A stretch of DNA of 12,048 nt, taken from JBMORO01 sp049322295. GTDB taxonomy: Bacteria; Patescibacteriota; Minisyncoccia; RBG-13-40-8-A. The notes below the pieces were generated by a model. The model had not been told where the DNA came from. It searched no databases and worked only from the letters and a program-made list of their open reading frames with translations. The position numbers were made by a program, and so were the translations under genes. Within the stretch, counting starts at the first letter, position 1. Each line of letters opens with the position of its first letter. Shown piece after piece: positions 5,095-12,048 of the stretch. The stretch covers positions 1 through 12,048 of the forward strand of contig JBMORO010000032.1 in assembly GCA_049322295.1 (NCBI GenBank), written 5' to 3'.

Positions 5095-7086
5095 ATTTTT
5101 TGCTTGTTGGTAATTTTTTACCCAGCGAATATTGGGGTTGGATTTAAACCAAGTTATTTGACGTTTGGCAAAGTTATAGGTGTTATTTTTAATCGCATTG
5201 GCGATTATTTTTTTGTCTTTATAATCTTTCCATTCAGAATAGCCAATTGCGTTTCTTAGAACCATTGTCCATCCATATTTCTTAATTAACTTTTTGACCT
5301 CTTTTTCCAATCCCATTTTAATCATTCTATCAACTCTTTTATTTATTGCTTTTTTAAGTTCTGGTAATGATTTTTTGATACCAATATAAAGGGCATCGAA
5401 TTGAGGCTCTTTTTTAAAATCGGGAACAGGTTTTCCGGTTTTTTTAATTATTTCTAAGGCCCTGACCAATCTCCGGCGATTATTTTGGTCAATATTTTTG
5501 GCTCTTTTTGGATCAATTTTTTTTAATTCCTTGAATAAATCTTCAGTAGTTTTTTTCTCTAATTCCTTTCTTAATTTCCAGTCGGGCTTAACTTTTGGAA
5601 TATTTAATCCCTCAACCACTGCCTGGATATAAAAACCAGTGCCGCCACAAATAATCGGAATTTTACCCCCACCACCAATGTATTGGTGTGGGGGTGTACC
5701 CTTTTTATAAATTTTATCAATTGCCTCAAGAGCCAACTTTTTATATTCAGCAACAGTAATTTGTTTTTTAGGACTTGCGATGTCCACACAATGGTGAATA
5801 ATGCCTTTATGAATATATGGAGGTTTAACCTCGTAAGATCTTACGAGGTTAAACCTCGTAAGATTAGGCGCTTTTCCAGTGCCAATATCCATTCCTTTAT
5901 AAATTTGTCGTGAGTCTGCGGAAACGATTTCTCCATTAAATTTTTTAGCCAATTTGACTGCCAAACTACTTTTTCCAGAGGCAGTAGGTCCCAAAATAAC
6001 AATAAGTTTGGGCTTGCTTATTCGGGGCGAGTTGGCTATATTATTAATAATTTTCCAACGCCGTTTTTTTTCTTCAAGTGGAACATTGTCTTTAAATTTG
6101 GCTGCCGCGGTTCCCTGACGAGTTGAGTATTTATTCACATAAGCTTTATCAAATTTAATTTCTCTAAATATTTTGACCGTGTTTTGGAACTGTTTTTTAG
6201 TTTCGCCAGGAAATCCGACAATTACATCAGTAGAGATTTTAATTCCTGGGATTTTTGCTCGGATTTTTTTAATTAAATTTTTATATTGTTCAATAGTATA
6301 ACCTCGGTTCATTTTTCTTAAAATTTCATTATCCCCACTTTGAATTGGTAGATGGATTTCCTTGTAAATTTTTTTACATTTAGCAATGGTATTAATTAGT
6401 TCACCGGACATATCCTTGGGGTGGGAGGTGAGAAATTTAATTTGGAAATTGCCGGCTAAATCATTAATTTTTTGCAGAAGTTGGGGAAATCCATATTGGT
6501 AAGAATTTACATTTTGCCCCAGTAAAGTTATTTCTCTATATCCTTTTTTAATTAAGCTTTTTACCTCATTAACGACTTCTTTGACTGAACGGGAAGTTTC
6601 CCCGCCGCGAGCGTAGGGGACAACACAATAAGAGCAAAAATTATCGCAGCCAGTCATAATCGGCACAAAAGCCGAATTCGGGGATTTATACTTTGGTTTG
6701 ATTGAAAAATAATCTATCCCATTTTTTTCGCGATCGCGAAAAATAGGAGATAAGAAAAATTGTTTTATATTTAGAACTTGATCAAAAAAACTCTCGAACT
6801 TTTTCTTATCCGATTTGAGTACGCAACCAGTTAAGATAAATTTAGGGTTTTGCTTGTCCGCCGAAGCCTTGGCGGAGGCGGAAGTTTTGAGTTTTAGGAT
6901 TTTTGGCTTTAAGCCAAAAATCCTATCTATAGCGGTTTGTCTAACCGAACAAGCATTAACCACAATCAAGTCTGCCGTCTCCATACCGGCAGATTTTTTA
7001 TATCCTTGCTTTTCTAAAAAAGCAGCGATTCTTTCGGAATCGCTCTCGTTCATCTGACAACCGAAGGTTTTGATAAAATACTTCAT
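5071..7086 (-). CDS. miaB/miaA: MiaB-MiaA fusion: tRNA methylthiotransferase plus dimethylallyltransferase
   Basis: A 671-residue bifunctional protein. Residues 1-345 are MiaB, a radical-SAM enzyme that adds the 2-methylthio group to i6A37. C10, C46 and C88 would bind the auxiliary 4Fe-4S cluster, and CDNFCSYC (C147, C151, C154) the SAM cluster. The usual C-terminal TRAM domain is absent. After a linker of about 12 residues, residues 358-671 are MiaA, which makes i6A37 using dimethylallyl diphosphate. It has the P-loop GPTASGKS (366-373), SADSRQIYKGMDIGTGK (389-405), GGTGFYI (481-487), NNRRRLVRALE and AKRQITWFK. No in-frame ATG, GTG or TTG codon occurs in the linker, and M259 is the last Met before the P-loop, so MiaA cannot start separately in the usual way. 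Palindromes add residues near 69-79, 408-422 and 464-473. The ATG overlaps the thrS stop (ATGA), implying coupled translation. Confidence 0.95.
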   Translation of the reverse strand: MKYFIKTFGCQMNESDSERIAAFLEKQGYKKSAGMETADLIVVNACSVRQTAIDRIFGLKPKILKLKTSASAKASADKQNPKFILTGCVLKSDKKKFESFFDQVLNIKQFFLSPIFRDREKNGIDYFSIKPKYKSPNSAFVPIMTGCDNFCSYCVVPYARGGETSRSVKEVVNEVKSLIKKGYREITLLGQNVNSYQYGFPQLLQKINDLAGNFQIKFLTSHPKDMSGELINTIAKCKKIYKEIHLPIQSGDNEILRKMNRGYTIEQYKNLIKKIRAKIPGIKISTDVIVGFPGETKKQFQNTVKIFREIKFDKAYVNKYSTRQGTAAAKFKDNVPLEEKKRRWKIINNIANSPRISKPKLIVILGPTASGKSSLAVKLAKKFNGEIVSADSRQIYKGMDIGTGKAPNLTRFNLVRSYEVKPPYIHKGIIHHCVDIASPKKQITVAEYKKLALEAIDKIYKKGTPPHQYIGGGGKIPIICGGTGFYIQAVVEGLNIPKVKPDWKLRKELEKKTTEDLFKELKKIDPKRAKNIDQNNRRRLVRALEIIKKTGKPVPDFKKEPQFDALYIGIKKSLPELKKAINKRVDRMIKMGLEKEVKKLIKKYGWTMVLRNAIGYSEWKDYKDKKIIANAIKNNTYNFAKRQITWFKSNPNIRWVKNYQQAKNLLTSFLS
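5665..5695. repeat. Palindrome, GGTGTGGGGG family, copy inside the MiaA part
   Basis: Arms ACCCCCACcACCAAT and ATTGGTGTGGGGGT around GT. It shares its outer arms with the intergenic palindrome at 3367-3396. It is read in frame and adds about ten residues (TPPHQYIGGG) before KIPIICGGTG, where MiaA proteins normally have only a short loop. Confidence 0.75.
5820..5857. repeat. Perfect 38-bp palindrome inside the MiaA part
   Basis: Each 19-base arm (GAGGTTTAACCTCGTAAGA) is itself partly palindromic, through GAGGTTTAACCTC. A further CGTAAGAT follows at 5857-5864. It is read in frame as about 15 extra residues (LTRFNLVRSYEVKP region) between IGTGKAP and HHCVDI. The GAGGTTYAACCTC core recurs in the thrS palindrome at 8483-8517. 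Confidence 0.8.
6724..6743. repeat. 20-bp perfect palindrome in the MiaB part
   Basis: TTTTTCGCGA followed directly by its reverse complement, centred on CGCGATCGCG. It codes for the IFRDREKN stretch between the MiaB N-terminal domain and the radical-SAM core, a variable linker region. It may be a further inserted repeat or chance. Confidence 0.4.
6852..6882 (-). repeat. In-frame SASAKASADK-coding palindromic repeat in the MiaB part
   Basis: TCCGCC and GGCGGA (6857-6862 with 6871-6876) form a stem around an 8-nt loop, with GGCGGA repeated next to it. It is GC-rich, unlike the surrounding gene. On the minus strand it reads as SASAKASADK (about residues 69-78), an insertion ahead of the conserved FILTGCV. 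I recall this peptide from many unrelated Patescibacteria proteins, which suggests a dispersed element; this is memory, not a search. Confidence 0.75.
6895..6925. repeat. 31-nt palindrome in the MiaB part
   Basis: TAGGATTTTTGGCTT and its exact reverse complement around a single base. It codes for IFGLKPKIL (about residues 56-64), only 12 nt from the SASAKASADK repeat. The two may form one composite insertion. Confidence 0.65.
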
Positions 7087-8804
7087 GATAATTTTTTGAT
7101 AAATTTATCAAATTTTCTCATTCCAATATCCCCTTTTTCCCTGGTTCTAATCCGCACGGATTTTGTTTTTTGTTCAGCATCGCCAACCACCAACATATAA
7201 GGAATTTTCTGTATTTCTCCTTCACGGATTTTTTTGGATACGGTTTCATTTTCATCTTTAATCTTTACTCTAAATCCTTTTTCTTCTAATTCTTTACTAA
7301 TCTTGCGAGCGTATTTTTCGTGGCGCGAGCCAACTGGAATTACATAAATCTGAATAGGGGAGAGCCAGAAAGGTAGGGCGCCAGCGTGATGCTCTAATAA
7401 AACCCCAACGAATCTTTCTAGGGAGCCAAGCAAGGCCCGATGAACCATATAGGGTCTTTGCTTTTTACCTTTTTTATCAATATAAACTAAGTCAAATCTC
7501 TCTGGCAGATTGAAATCAAACTGAACAGTAGTGCATTGCCAATCTCTGCCCAAAGAATCTTTAATCTTAATATCAATTTTGGGACCGTAGAAGATTCCGC
7601 CACCCTCATCAATCTGATATTTCAGTTTTAATTTATTTAATACATATTTTAATGTCTTTGTTGCTTTTTCCCAATTTTTGATAGTGCCGACATATTTTTG
7701 CGGACGAGTGGCTAAGCAAATGTTTAAACTCTTAAAGCCAAAAGATTTTAGAAGTTGAATACCAAATTTTACAGCCCTCATTACTTCATCAGCTAATTGT
7801 TCGGGTGTACAAATTATATGGGCATCATCTTGGGTAAAGCCGCGGACTCTGACTAAGCCATGTAAGACCCCAGAACGCTCAAATCGATAAACCGTGCCTA
7901 ATTCTGCCCAGCGAAGAGGCAAATCTCGGTAACTTCTGGTCTGGGTTTTGTAAATTTTCATGTGGAATGGGCAGTTCATCGGCTTAATCAAATATTTATC
8001 GCCCTCAACCTCCATTGGTCCGAACATATTTTCTTTATAGAAATTTGTATGACCAGAGGTTTGCCAAAGTTTTATTCTACCAACATGGGGACTGCGGACA
8101 ATTTCATAACTATTTTTTAAATGTTCTTTAATCCAATAATCTTCAATAATCTGTCGTAATATCGCACCTTTGGGGTGCCATAAAACCAGACCAGGACCAA
8201 CCTCTTCGTCAATAGAAAATAAATCTAATTTTTGTCCCAAAATACGATGGTCTCTTTTTTCTGCTTCTTCAATTTGTTTTAGATAAGCATCAAGTTTTTT
8301 TTTGGTATTAAAAGCCACGCCGTAAATCCTTTGGAGCATGGGATTTTTTTCATCTCCTCGCCAATAAGCACCAGCAATTTTCACTAATTTAAATGCCTCG
8401 GGATTGATTTCTTTGGTTGATTTGACATGGGGTCCCTTGCAGAGATCAATAAAATCCCCGGATTTATATATTGTTAATTTTTGGAGGTTCAACCTCCTAT
8501 TAGGAGGTTGAACCTCCTTAAGTAAATCCAATTTATAAGGTTGGTCCTTGAAAAGTTTTCTTGCCTCTGCTGCAGAAAATGATTTTTTTTTAAATTTGAT
8601 ATTTTGCTTTATTAATTCCCTCATTCTTTTTTGAATTTTCGGCAAATCTTCAGGAGTTAAAGTTTTTGGCAAGTCGAAGTCGTAGTAGAATCCATTTTCA
8701 ATCACCGGCCCAATACCAAATTTAACCCCTCCAAAAAGGTCCTGAACTGCCATTGCCATAATATGGCTTATCGAATGTCGTATTGTGTCAATTTTCATAG
8801 CCAT
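7083..8804 (-). CDS. thrS: Threonyl-tRNA synthetase lacking the TGS domain
   Basis: A 573-residue class II synthetase that charges tRNA(Thr). Bacterial ThrRS is usually about 640 residues. Here the N-terminal TGS domain is missing and the protein opens with the editing domain, whose HSISH (HxxxH) and CKGPH (CxxxH) motifs remove mischarged serine. The catalytic core has NCPFH, RVRGFTQDDAH and HRALLGSLERF, supplying the Cys-His-His zinc site that selects threonine and class II motifs 2 and 3. The C-terminal anticodon-binding domain starts near IQIYVIPVG. A palindrome inserts about 12 residues (EVQPPNRRLNLQ) just before LTIYKSGDF. ATG at 8804 is chosen; ATG at 8798 and TTG at 8807 are alternatives. 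No Shine-Dalgarno is visible. The stop overlaps the miaB start, and dnaE ends about 50 nt upstream. A perfect 18-bp palindrome (7095-7112) lies near the 3' end. Confidence 0.95.
   Translation of the reverse strand: MAMKIDTIRHSISHIMAMAVQDLFGGVKFGIGPVIENGFYYDFDLPKTLTPEDLPKIQKRMRELIKQNIKFKKKSFSAAEARKLFKDQPYKLDLLKEVQPPNRRLNLQKLTIYKSGDFIDLCKGPHVKSTKEINPEAFKLVKIAGAYWRGDEKNPMLQRIYGVAFNTKKKLDAYLKQIEEAEKRDHRILGQKLDLFSIDEEVGPGLVLWHPKGAILRQIIEDYWIKEHLKNSYEIVRSPHVGRIKLWQTSGHTNFYKENMFGPMEVEGDKYLIKPMNCPFHMKIYKTQTRSYRDLPLRWAELGTVYRFERSGVLHGLVRVRGFTQDDAHIICTPEQLADEVMRAVKFGIQLLKSFGFKSLNICLATRPQKYVGTIKNWEKATKTLKYVLNKLKLKYQIDEGGGIFYGPKIDIKIKDSLGRDWQCTTVQFDFNLPERFDLVYIDKKGKKQRPYMVHRALLGSLERFVGVLLEHHAGALPFWLSPIQIYVIPVGSRHEKYARKISKELEEKGFRVKIKDENETVSKKIREGEIQKIPYMLVVGDAEQKTKSVRIRTREKGDIGMRKFDKFIKKLS
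8483..8517. repeat. 35-nt nested palindrome inside thrS
   Basis: GGAGGTTCAACCTCCTA and its reverse complement around one base. Each arm holds a smaller palindrome, GGAGGTTCAACCTCC. It shares the GAGGTTYAACCTC core with 5820-5857. It is in frame and adds about 12 residues to the editing domain close to its CxxxH motif. Confidence 0.8.
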
Positions 8805-8873
8805 CAACGAATAACGAATTTTATTACTAATTTCCGAATTCGTAAATTCGCAACAGATTAGATATTCGTTGAT
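8803..8873. repeat. Inverted repeat spanning the dnaE-thrS junction
   Basis: ATCAACGAATA (8803-8813) and TATTCGTTGAT (8863-8873) are exact 11-bp inverted repeats. The interior is AT-rich, with further CGAATT/AATTCG pieces (8834-8850). One end covers the thrS start region and the other supplies the last dnaE codons, with the dnaE stop just inside. It looks like an inserted element that defines both gene ends. Confidence 0.6.
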
Positions 8874-11800
8874 TTTAATTCTTCTGCTTCATCGCAGAGG
8901 ATTTTTAGTTGCTCGTCGCGGTCAGTGAGGCGACCACTGAGAATTATTATTTTTCCTTCTTGCCAAATAATTGGATTTCTTTCTAATGTGCCGGCAAAAA
9001 CTAAGGTTTCAATTCTACCAGTTAAATCTTCCAAGCCGACAAAAAGCATTGGCTTGCCTGATTTAGTGATAAATTTGGTGATTTTGGTAATTACCCCGGC
9101 AATTTTGACCTTGCTATCTTTTTTTTGCTTAGCCAGGTCTTTGATTAAGATTATTTTGCCTTTAAGAAAATCTTGGTGCGATTTAAGTGGATGATCAGAA
9201 ATATACATTCCCAGAAGTTCTTTTTCCCACTGGATTTCATCAGACTCTAATTTTCTACTATTATGATTATTAGAAAATAGAGGATGATTATTTATTGAAC
9301 TTTCTATGCCAAACAAACTGGTTTGACCATATTGTCTGGTTTTTTGAGCCTCCCGAGCAAAATCTAACAAACTTTCTAATTGTTCCAATAAATCCTTCCT
9401 CGGAGCAAGTTTATCAAATGCTCCTGCCCGAATCAAACTTTCTAATGATTTTTTATTTAAAATCGCCGGTTTGTCTGGCGTAGGAGCAAGCCGAGAAAGA
9501 AAATCAGCCATTGTTTTATAGGGGCCGTTTTTCTTTCTTTCTTCAACAATCTCTCTAACTACATTATGCCCTACATTTTTAATTGCTGCAAGACCAAAGC
9601 GGATAGAACGAGGCGGGATGAGGGTAAAATTATCCAAGCTCTCATCTATGTCTGGCGGTAGGACTTGGATATTATGCTTTTTACCGTCCTCAACCAAGAT
9701 ATTGATTCTGTCCAAATCTTTTTCATCAGCTTGCATTAAAGCAGTAATAAATTCTTCAGTAAAATTGGCTTTTAAATAAGCAGTTTGGTAAGCAATCAAA
9801 GCATAAGAGGTAGCATGTGAACGATTAAAGCCATAAGAAGCAAATGGTTCAACAAAGTCCCAGATTTTTTGGGCAATTTCTTTGTCAATTCCATTTTTAA
9901 CCATTCCCTCAACTAACTTACTTGATTGTTGGTCTAATAATTTTCTTATTTTTTTACCGACCGCTTTTCTTAGAACATCGGCCTCAGATGAAGTAAAACC
10001 AGCTAAATCTTTGGCTATTTGCATTAGCTGTTCTTGATAGACGGCAATGCCATAAGTATTTTCCAGAATTGGTTTTAACTTTGGATGAATGTATTTTATT
10101 TCTTTTTCACCGTGCTTTCGGGCAATATATTCGGGGATAAGACCCATGGGACCGGGACGATATAAAGCAACCATAGCAATAATATCTTCTAAAATATTTG
10201 GCTTCAATTTCTGAAGATATTTTCTCATTCCCGAGGACTCTAATTGAAATACTCCAACCGTATCAGCTTTTCTAAAAAGCTCGAAAGTTTTCTGGTCATC
10301 TAAAGGAATAGTATCAATATCAATTTTTATACCCCTTAATTTTTCTATTAGATTAATTGCGCTTTCAATAATAGTTAAGTTTTTTAATCCCAGAAAATCA
10401 ATTTTTAAAAGACCAAGGGCTTCAATGCTGTGCATTTCATATTGGGTGACAATGGTTTGGTCATCTTGGGTTGGATGTTGACGAGGCACTAAATTATCGA
10501 TATGGTCTCGAGTGATTACAATTCCCGCTGCGTGAGTTGAAGCATGACGGGCTACACCTTCTAATTTTTTAGCTATATCAATTAGGGTTTTTACTTGGTC
10601 ATCAGTATCATAAGCATTTGAGAGTTCGGGAACTTTCTCTAAGGCTTCTTTTAAAGAAAAACCAAAAGGTATCATTTTGGCAATCTGGTCGCAAAAAGTG
10701 TAAGTGTATCCCAAGGCCCTGCCAGCATCTCTGACCGCGGCCCGGGCAGCCATTGTTCCAAAGGTAATAATTTGAGCCACATGGTCTTCCCCAAATTTTT
10801 TGCTGATATAATTGATTACCTCATCGCGCCTAATATCAGCAAAATCAAGGTCAATATCAGGCATACTGATTCTTTCAGGATTTAAAAATCTTTCAAAAAG
10901 CAGGCGATATTTTAAGGGATCAACATTAGTAATATTCAGAAGATAAGAAACCAAAGAACCAGCAGCTGAACCTCGGCCAGGACCAACCACAATTCCTTGA
11001 TTTTTTGCCCAATTTACTACATCTTGGACAATCAAGAAATAGGAAGCAAAACCAGTTTTTTTGATTGTTTTTAATTCAAAATCTAATCTCTCTCTAATTT
11101 CAGCTAATTGCTTTTGACCATCTTTCTTATCAAATAAAGTCAAAGGAAATCTCTTAGCAAAACCTTGTTCGCATAATTTTTCTAAATACGAGTCAGCAGT
11201 TTCTTCCTCTGGCAGAGGAAAATCGGGAAGTTCAATTTTGTCTAATTCAATTTTTAAGTTACATTGAATAGCAATTTTTTGAGTATTATCAATTGCCTCA
11301 GGAATATTTTTAAAAGCGCGAATCATTTGATCAGTTGATTTAAAGGAATAATCTTCTCCCTTCATGGTCATTCTTTCTTTTTCGTCAACCGTGTGAGTGG
11401 TTTGGATACACAATAGAACATCGTGAACATCAGCATCGTCTTTATTTAAATAATGGACATCATTGGTAGCTACTAAGGGTATGCCAGTTTCTTTGGCTAG
11501 TTTTATCATTCCTTTATTGGCTCTGACCTGGTCTAATTCATTGGGATGGTCTTGGAGCTCTAAATAGAAATTTCCTTGACCAAAAATTTCATTATATTCT
11601 AAAGCTGATTTTTTAGCCTGAGCCCAATCTTCGGCTAAAATTGCGGATGGAATTTCTCCCTGAAGACAACTGGTTAAAGCAATTAATCCTTGGCTGTGTT
11701 GCCTTAGAAGTTCTTTATCAATTCTCGGCTTGTAATAAAATCCCTCAAGGTGGCTTTTGGTTACCAATTTGATTAAATTACGATAACCAATTTCATTTTT

Positions 11801-12048
11801 AGCTAGAAGGACAAGATGATATCGGATATCCATTTTACCTGCCCCTTTTTCAAAATGACTTGCTGGAGTAAGATACATTTCTACTCCAATAATCGGTTTA
11901 ATATCAGCGGCCAGGCATTTCCTATAAAATTCAATTGCTCCATACATTGCCCCGTGGTCAGTTAAAGCCAAAGAGTCCATTTTCATTTCTTTGGCTTTTT
12001 CAATTAACTCATCAATCTTCGCTAACCCGTCAAGAAGGGAATAATGAG
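8858..12048 (-). CDS. dnaE: DNA polymerase III subunit alpha (5' end beyond the window)
   Basis: The replicative polymerase, with 1062 codons present; the frame is open to the window edge, where it reads HYSLLDGL. The N-terminus proper is missing, so ATG at 11986 is internal. A PHP domain comes first (LALTDHGAMYGAIEFY, then ATNDVHY), with several metal-binding-type histidines kept. Next are GPGRGSAAGSLVSYLL and the catalytic PDIDLDF motif, with the third catalytic aspartate in KIDFLGLKNLT. The fingers include YGFNRSHATSYALIAYQ. A helix-hairpin-helix segment (GLAAIKNVG) and an OB fold (KVKIAGVITKI) follow, and the protein ends soon after the OB fold, without the long tau-binding tail of E. coli DnaE. 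The last codons lie in an inverted-repeat arm. It is first in the dnaE-thrS-miaBA gene row. Confidence 0.97.
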   Translation of the reverse strand, partial: HYSLLDGLAKIDELIEKAKEMKMDSLALTDHGAMYGAIEFYRKCLAADIKPIIGVEMYLTPASHFEKGAGKMDIRYHLVLLAKNEIGYRNLIKLVTKSHLEGFYYKPRIDKELLRQHSQGLIALTSCLQGEIPSAILAEDWAQAKKSALEYNEIFGQGNFYLELQDHPNELDQVRANKGMIKLAKETGIPLVATNDVHYLNKDDADVHDVLLCIQTTHTVDEKERMTMKGEDYSFKSTDQMIRAFKNIPEAIDNTQKIAIQCNLKIELDKIELPDFPLPEEETADSYLEKLCEQGFAKRFPLTLFDKKDGQKQLAEIRERLDFELKTIKKTGFASYFLIVQDVVNWAKNQGIVVGPGRGSAAGSLVSYLLNITNVDPLKYRLLFERFLNPERISMPDIDLDFADIRRDEVINYISKKFGEDHVAQIITFGTMAARAAVRDAGRALGYTYTFCDQIAKMIPFGFSLKEALEKVPELSNAYDTDDQVKTLIDIAKKLEGVARHASTHAAGIVITRDHIDNLVPRQHPTQDDQTIVTQYEMHSIEALGLLKIDFLGLKNLTIIESAINLIEKLRGIKIDIDTIPLDDQKTFELFRKADTVGVFQLESSGMRKYLQKLKPNILEDIIAMVALYRPGPMGLIPEYIARKHGEKEIKYIHPKLKPILENTYGIAVYQEQLMQIAKDLAGFTSSEADVLRKAVGKKIRKLLDQQSSKLVEGMVKNGIDKEIAQKIWDFVEPFASYGFNRSHATSYALIAYQTAYLKANFTEEFITALMQADEKDLDRINILVEDGKKHNIQVLPPDIDESLDNFTLIPPRSIRFGLAAIKNVGHNVVREIVEERKKNGPYKTMADFLSRLAPTPDKPAILNKKSLESLIRAGAFDKLAPRKDLLEQLESLLDFAREAQKTRQYGQTSLFGIESSINNHPLFSNNHNSRKLESDEIQWEKELLGMYISDHPLKSHQDFLKGKIILIKDLAKQKKDSKVKIAGVITKITKFITKSGKPMLFVGLEDLTGRIETLVFAGTLERNPIIWQEGKIIILSGRLTDRDEQLKILCDEAEELKSTNI

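Noticed and set aside
5990..6060. MiaB-MiaA as two genes joined by a sequencing error
   Set aside because: The linker is in frame and free of start codons, and the whole TRAM domain is absent. A single-base error would leave TRAM remnants, and none is seen. Reads should still be checked.

Overview
The window looks like a chromosomal segment of a Patescibacteria (Candidate Phyla Radiation, Parcubacteria-like) genome. The reasons are low GC in most genes, a threonyl-tRNA synthetase without its N-terminal TGS domain, and palindromic repeats inserted in frame within housekeeping genes. One of these adds a SAKASADK-type peptide, which I recall as common in these genomes. TGA acts as a stop codon at several genes, so the genetic code appears standard. 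The phylum call is inference from sequence alone.

Left part, about 1-3366, all + strand. Two structured RNA regions (about 20-160 and 785-950) each end in a nearly identical 45-nt hairpin module (162-206 and 951-995). Each module is followed by a strong Shine-Dalgarno sequence and a small gene: an atypical receiver-like protein (244-750) and an unrecognised 150-residue protein (1025-1477). After a rho-independent terminator come two single-gene units, a DNA polymerase sliding clamp (dnaN, 1640-2716) and a dCMP deaminase (2863-3345). Both have a near-consensus promoter sharing an 11-nt block, a leader hairpin that contains a decoy Shine-Dalgarno sequence, a true AGGAGG site and a terminator.

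Middle part, 3367-5094, + strand. A perfect 30-bp palindrome precedes gatB (3433-4869), which may be read from a leaderless transcript. A small charged ORF (4891-5094) follows and overlaps the end of the convergent gene by 24 nt.

Right part, 5071-12048, - strand. The order of transcription is dnaE (truncated by the window edge), thrS, then one ORF that fuses MiaB, lacking its TRAM domain, to MiaA. These are the two enzymes that act one after the other to make ms2i6A37 in tRNA. thrS and the fusion gene overlap by 4 nt (ATGA). This half is littered with palindromes, several inside coding sequence and in frame, and no gene whose start is visible here has a recognisable Shine-Dalgarno sequence.

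Functionally, the window combines replication (sliding clamp, Pol III alpha, dNTP supply) with translation fidelity (GatB, ThrRS, tRNA position 37 modification). The parts that known families explain least are the paired structured-RNA/hairpin/small-gene units on the left, the MiaB-MiaA fusion, and the palindromes inserted in coding sequence.
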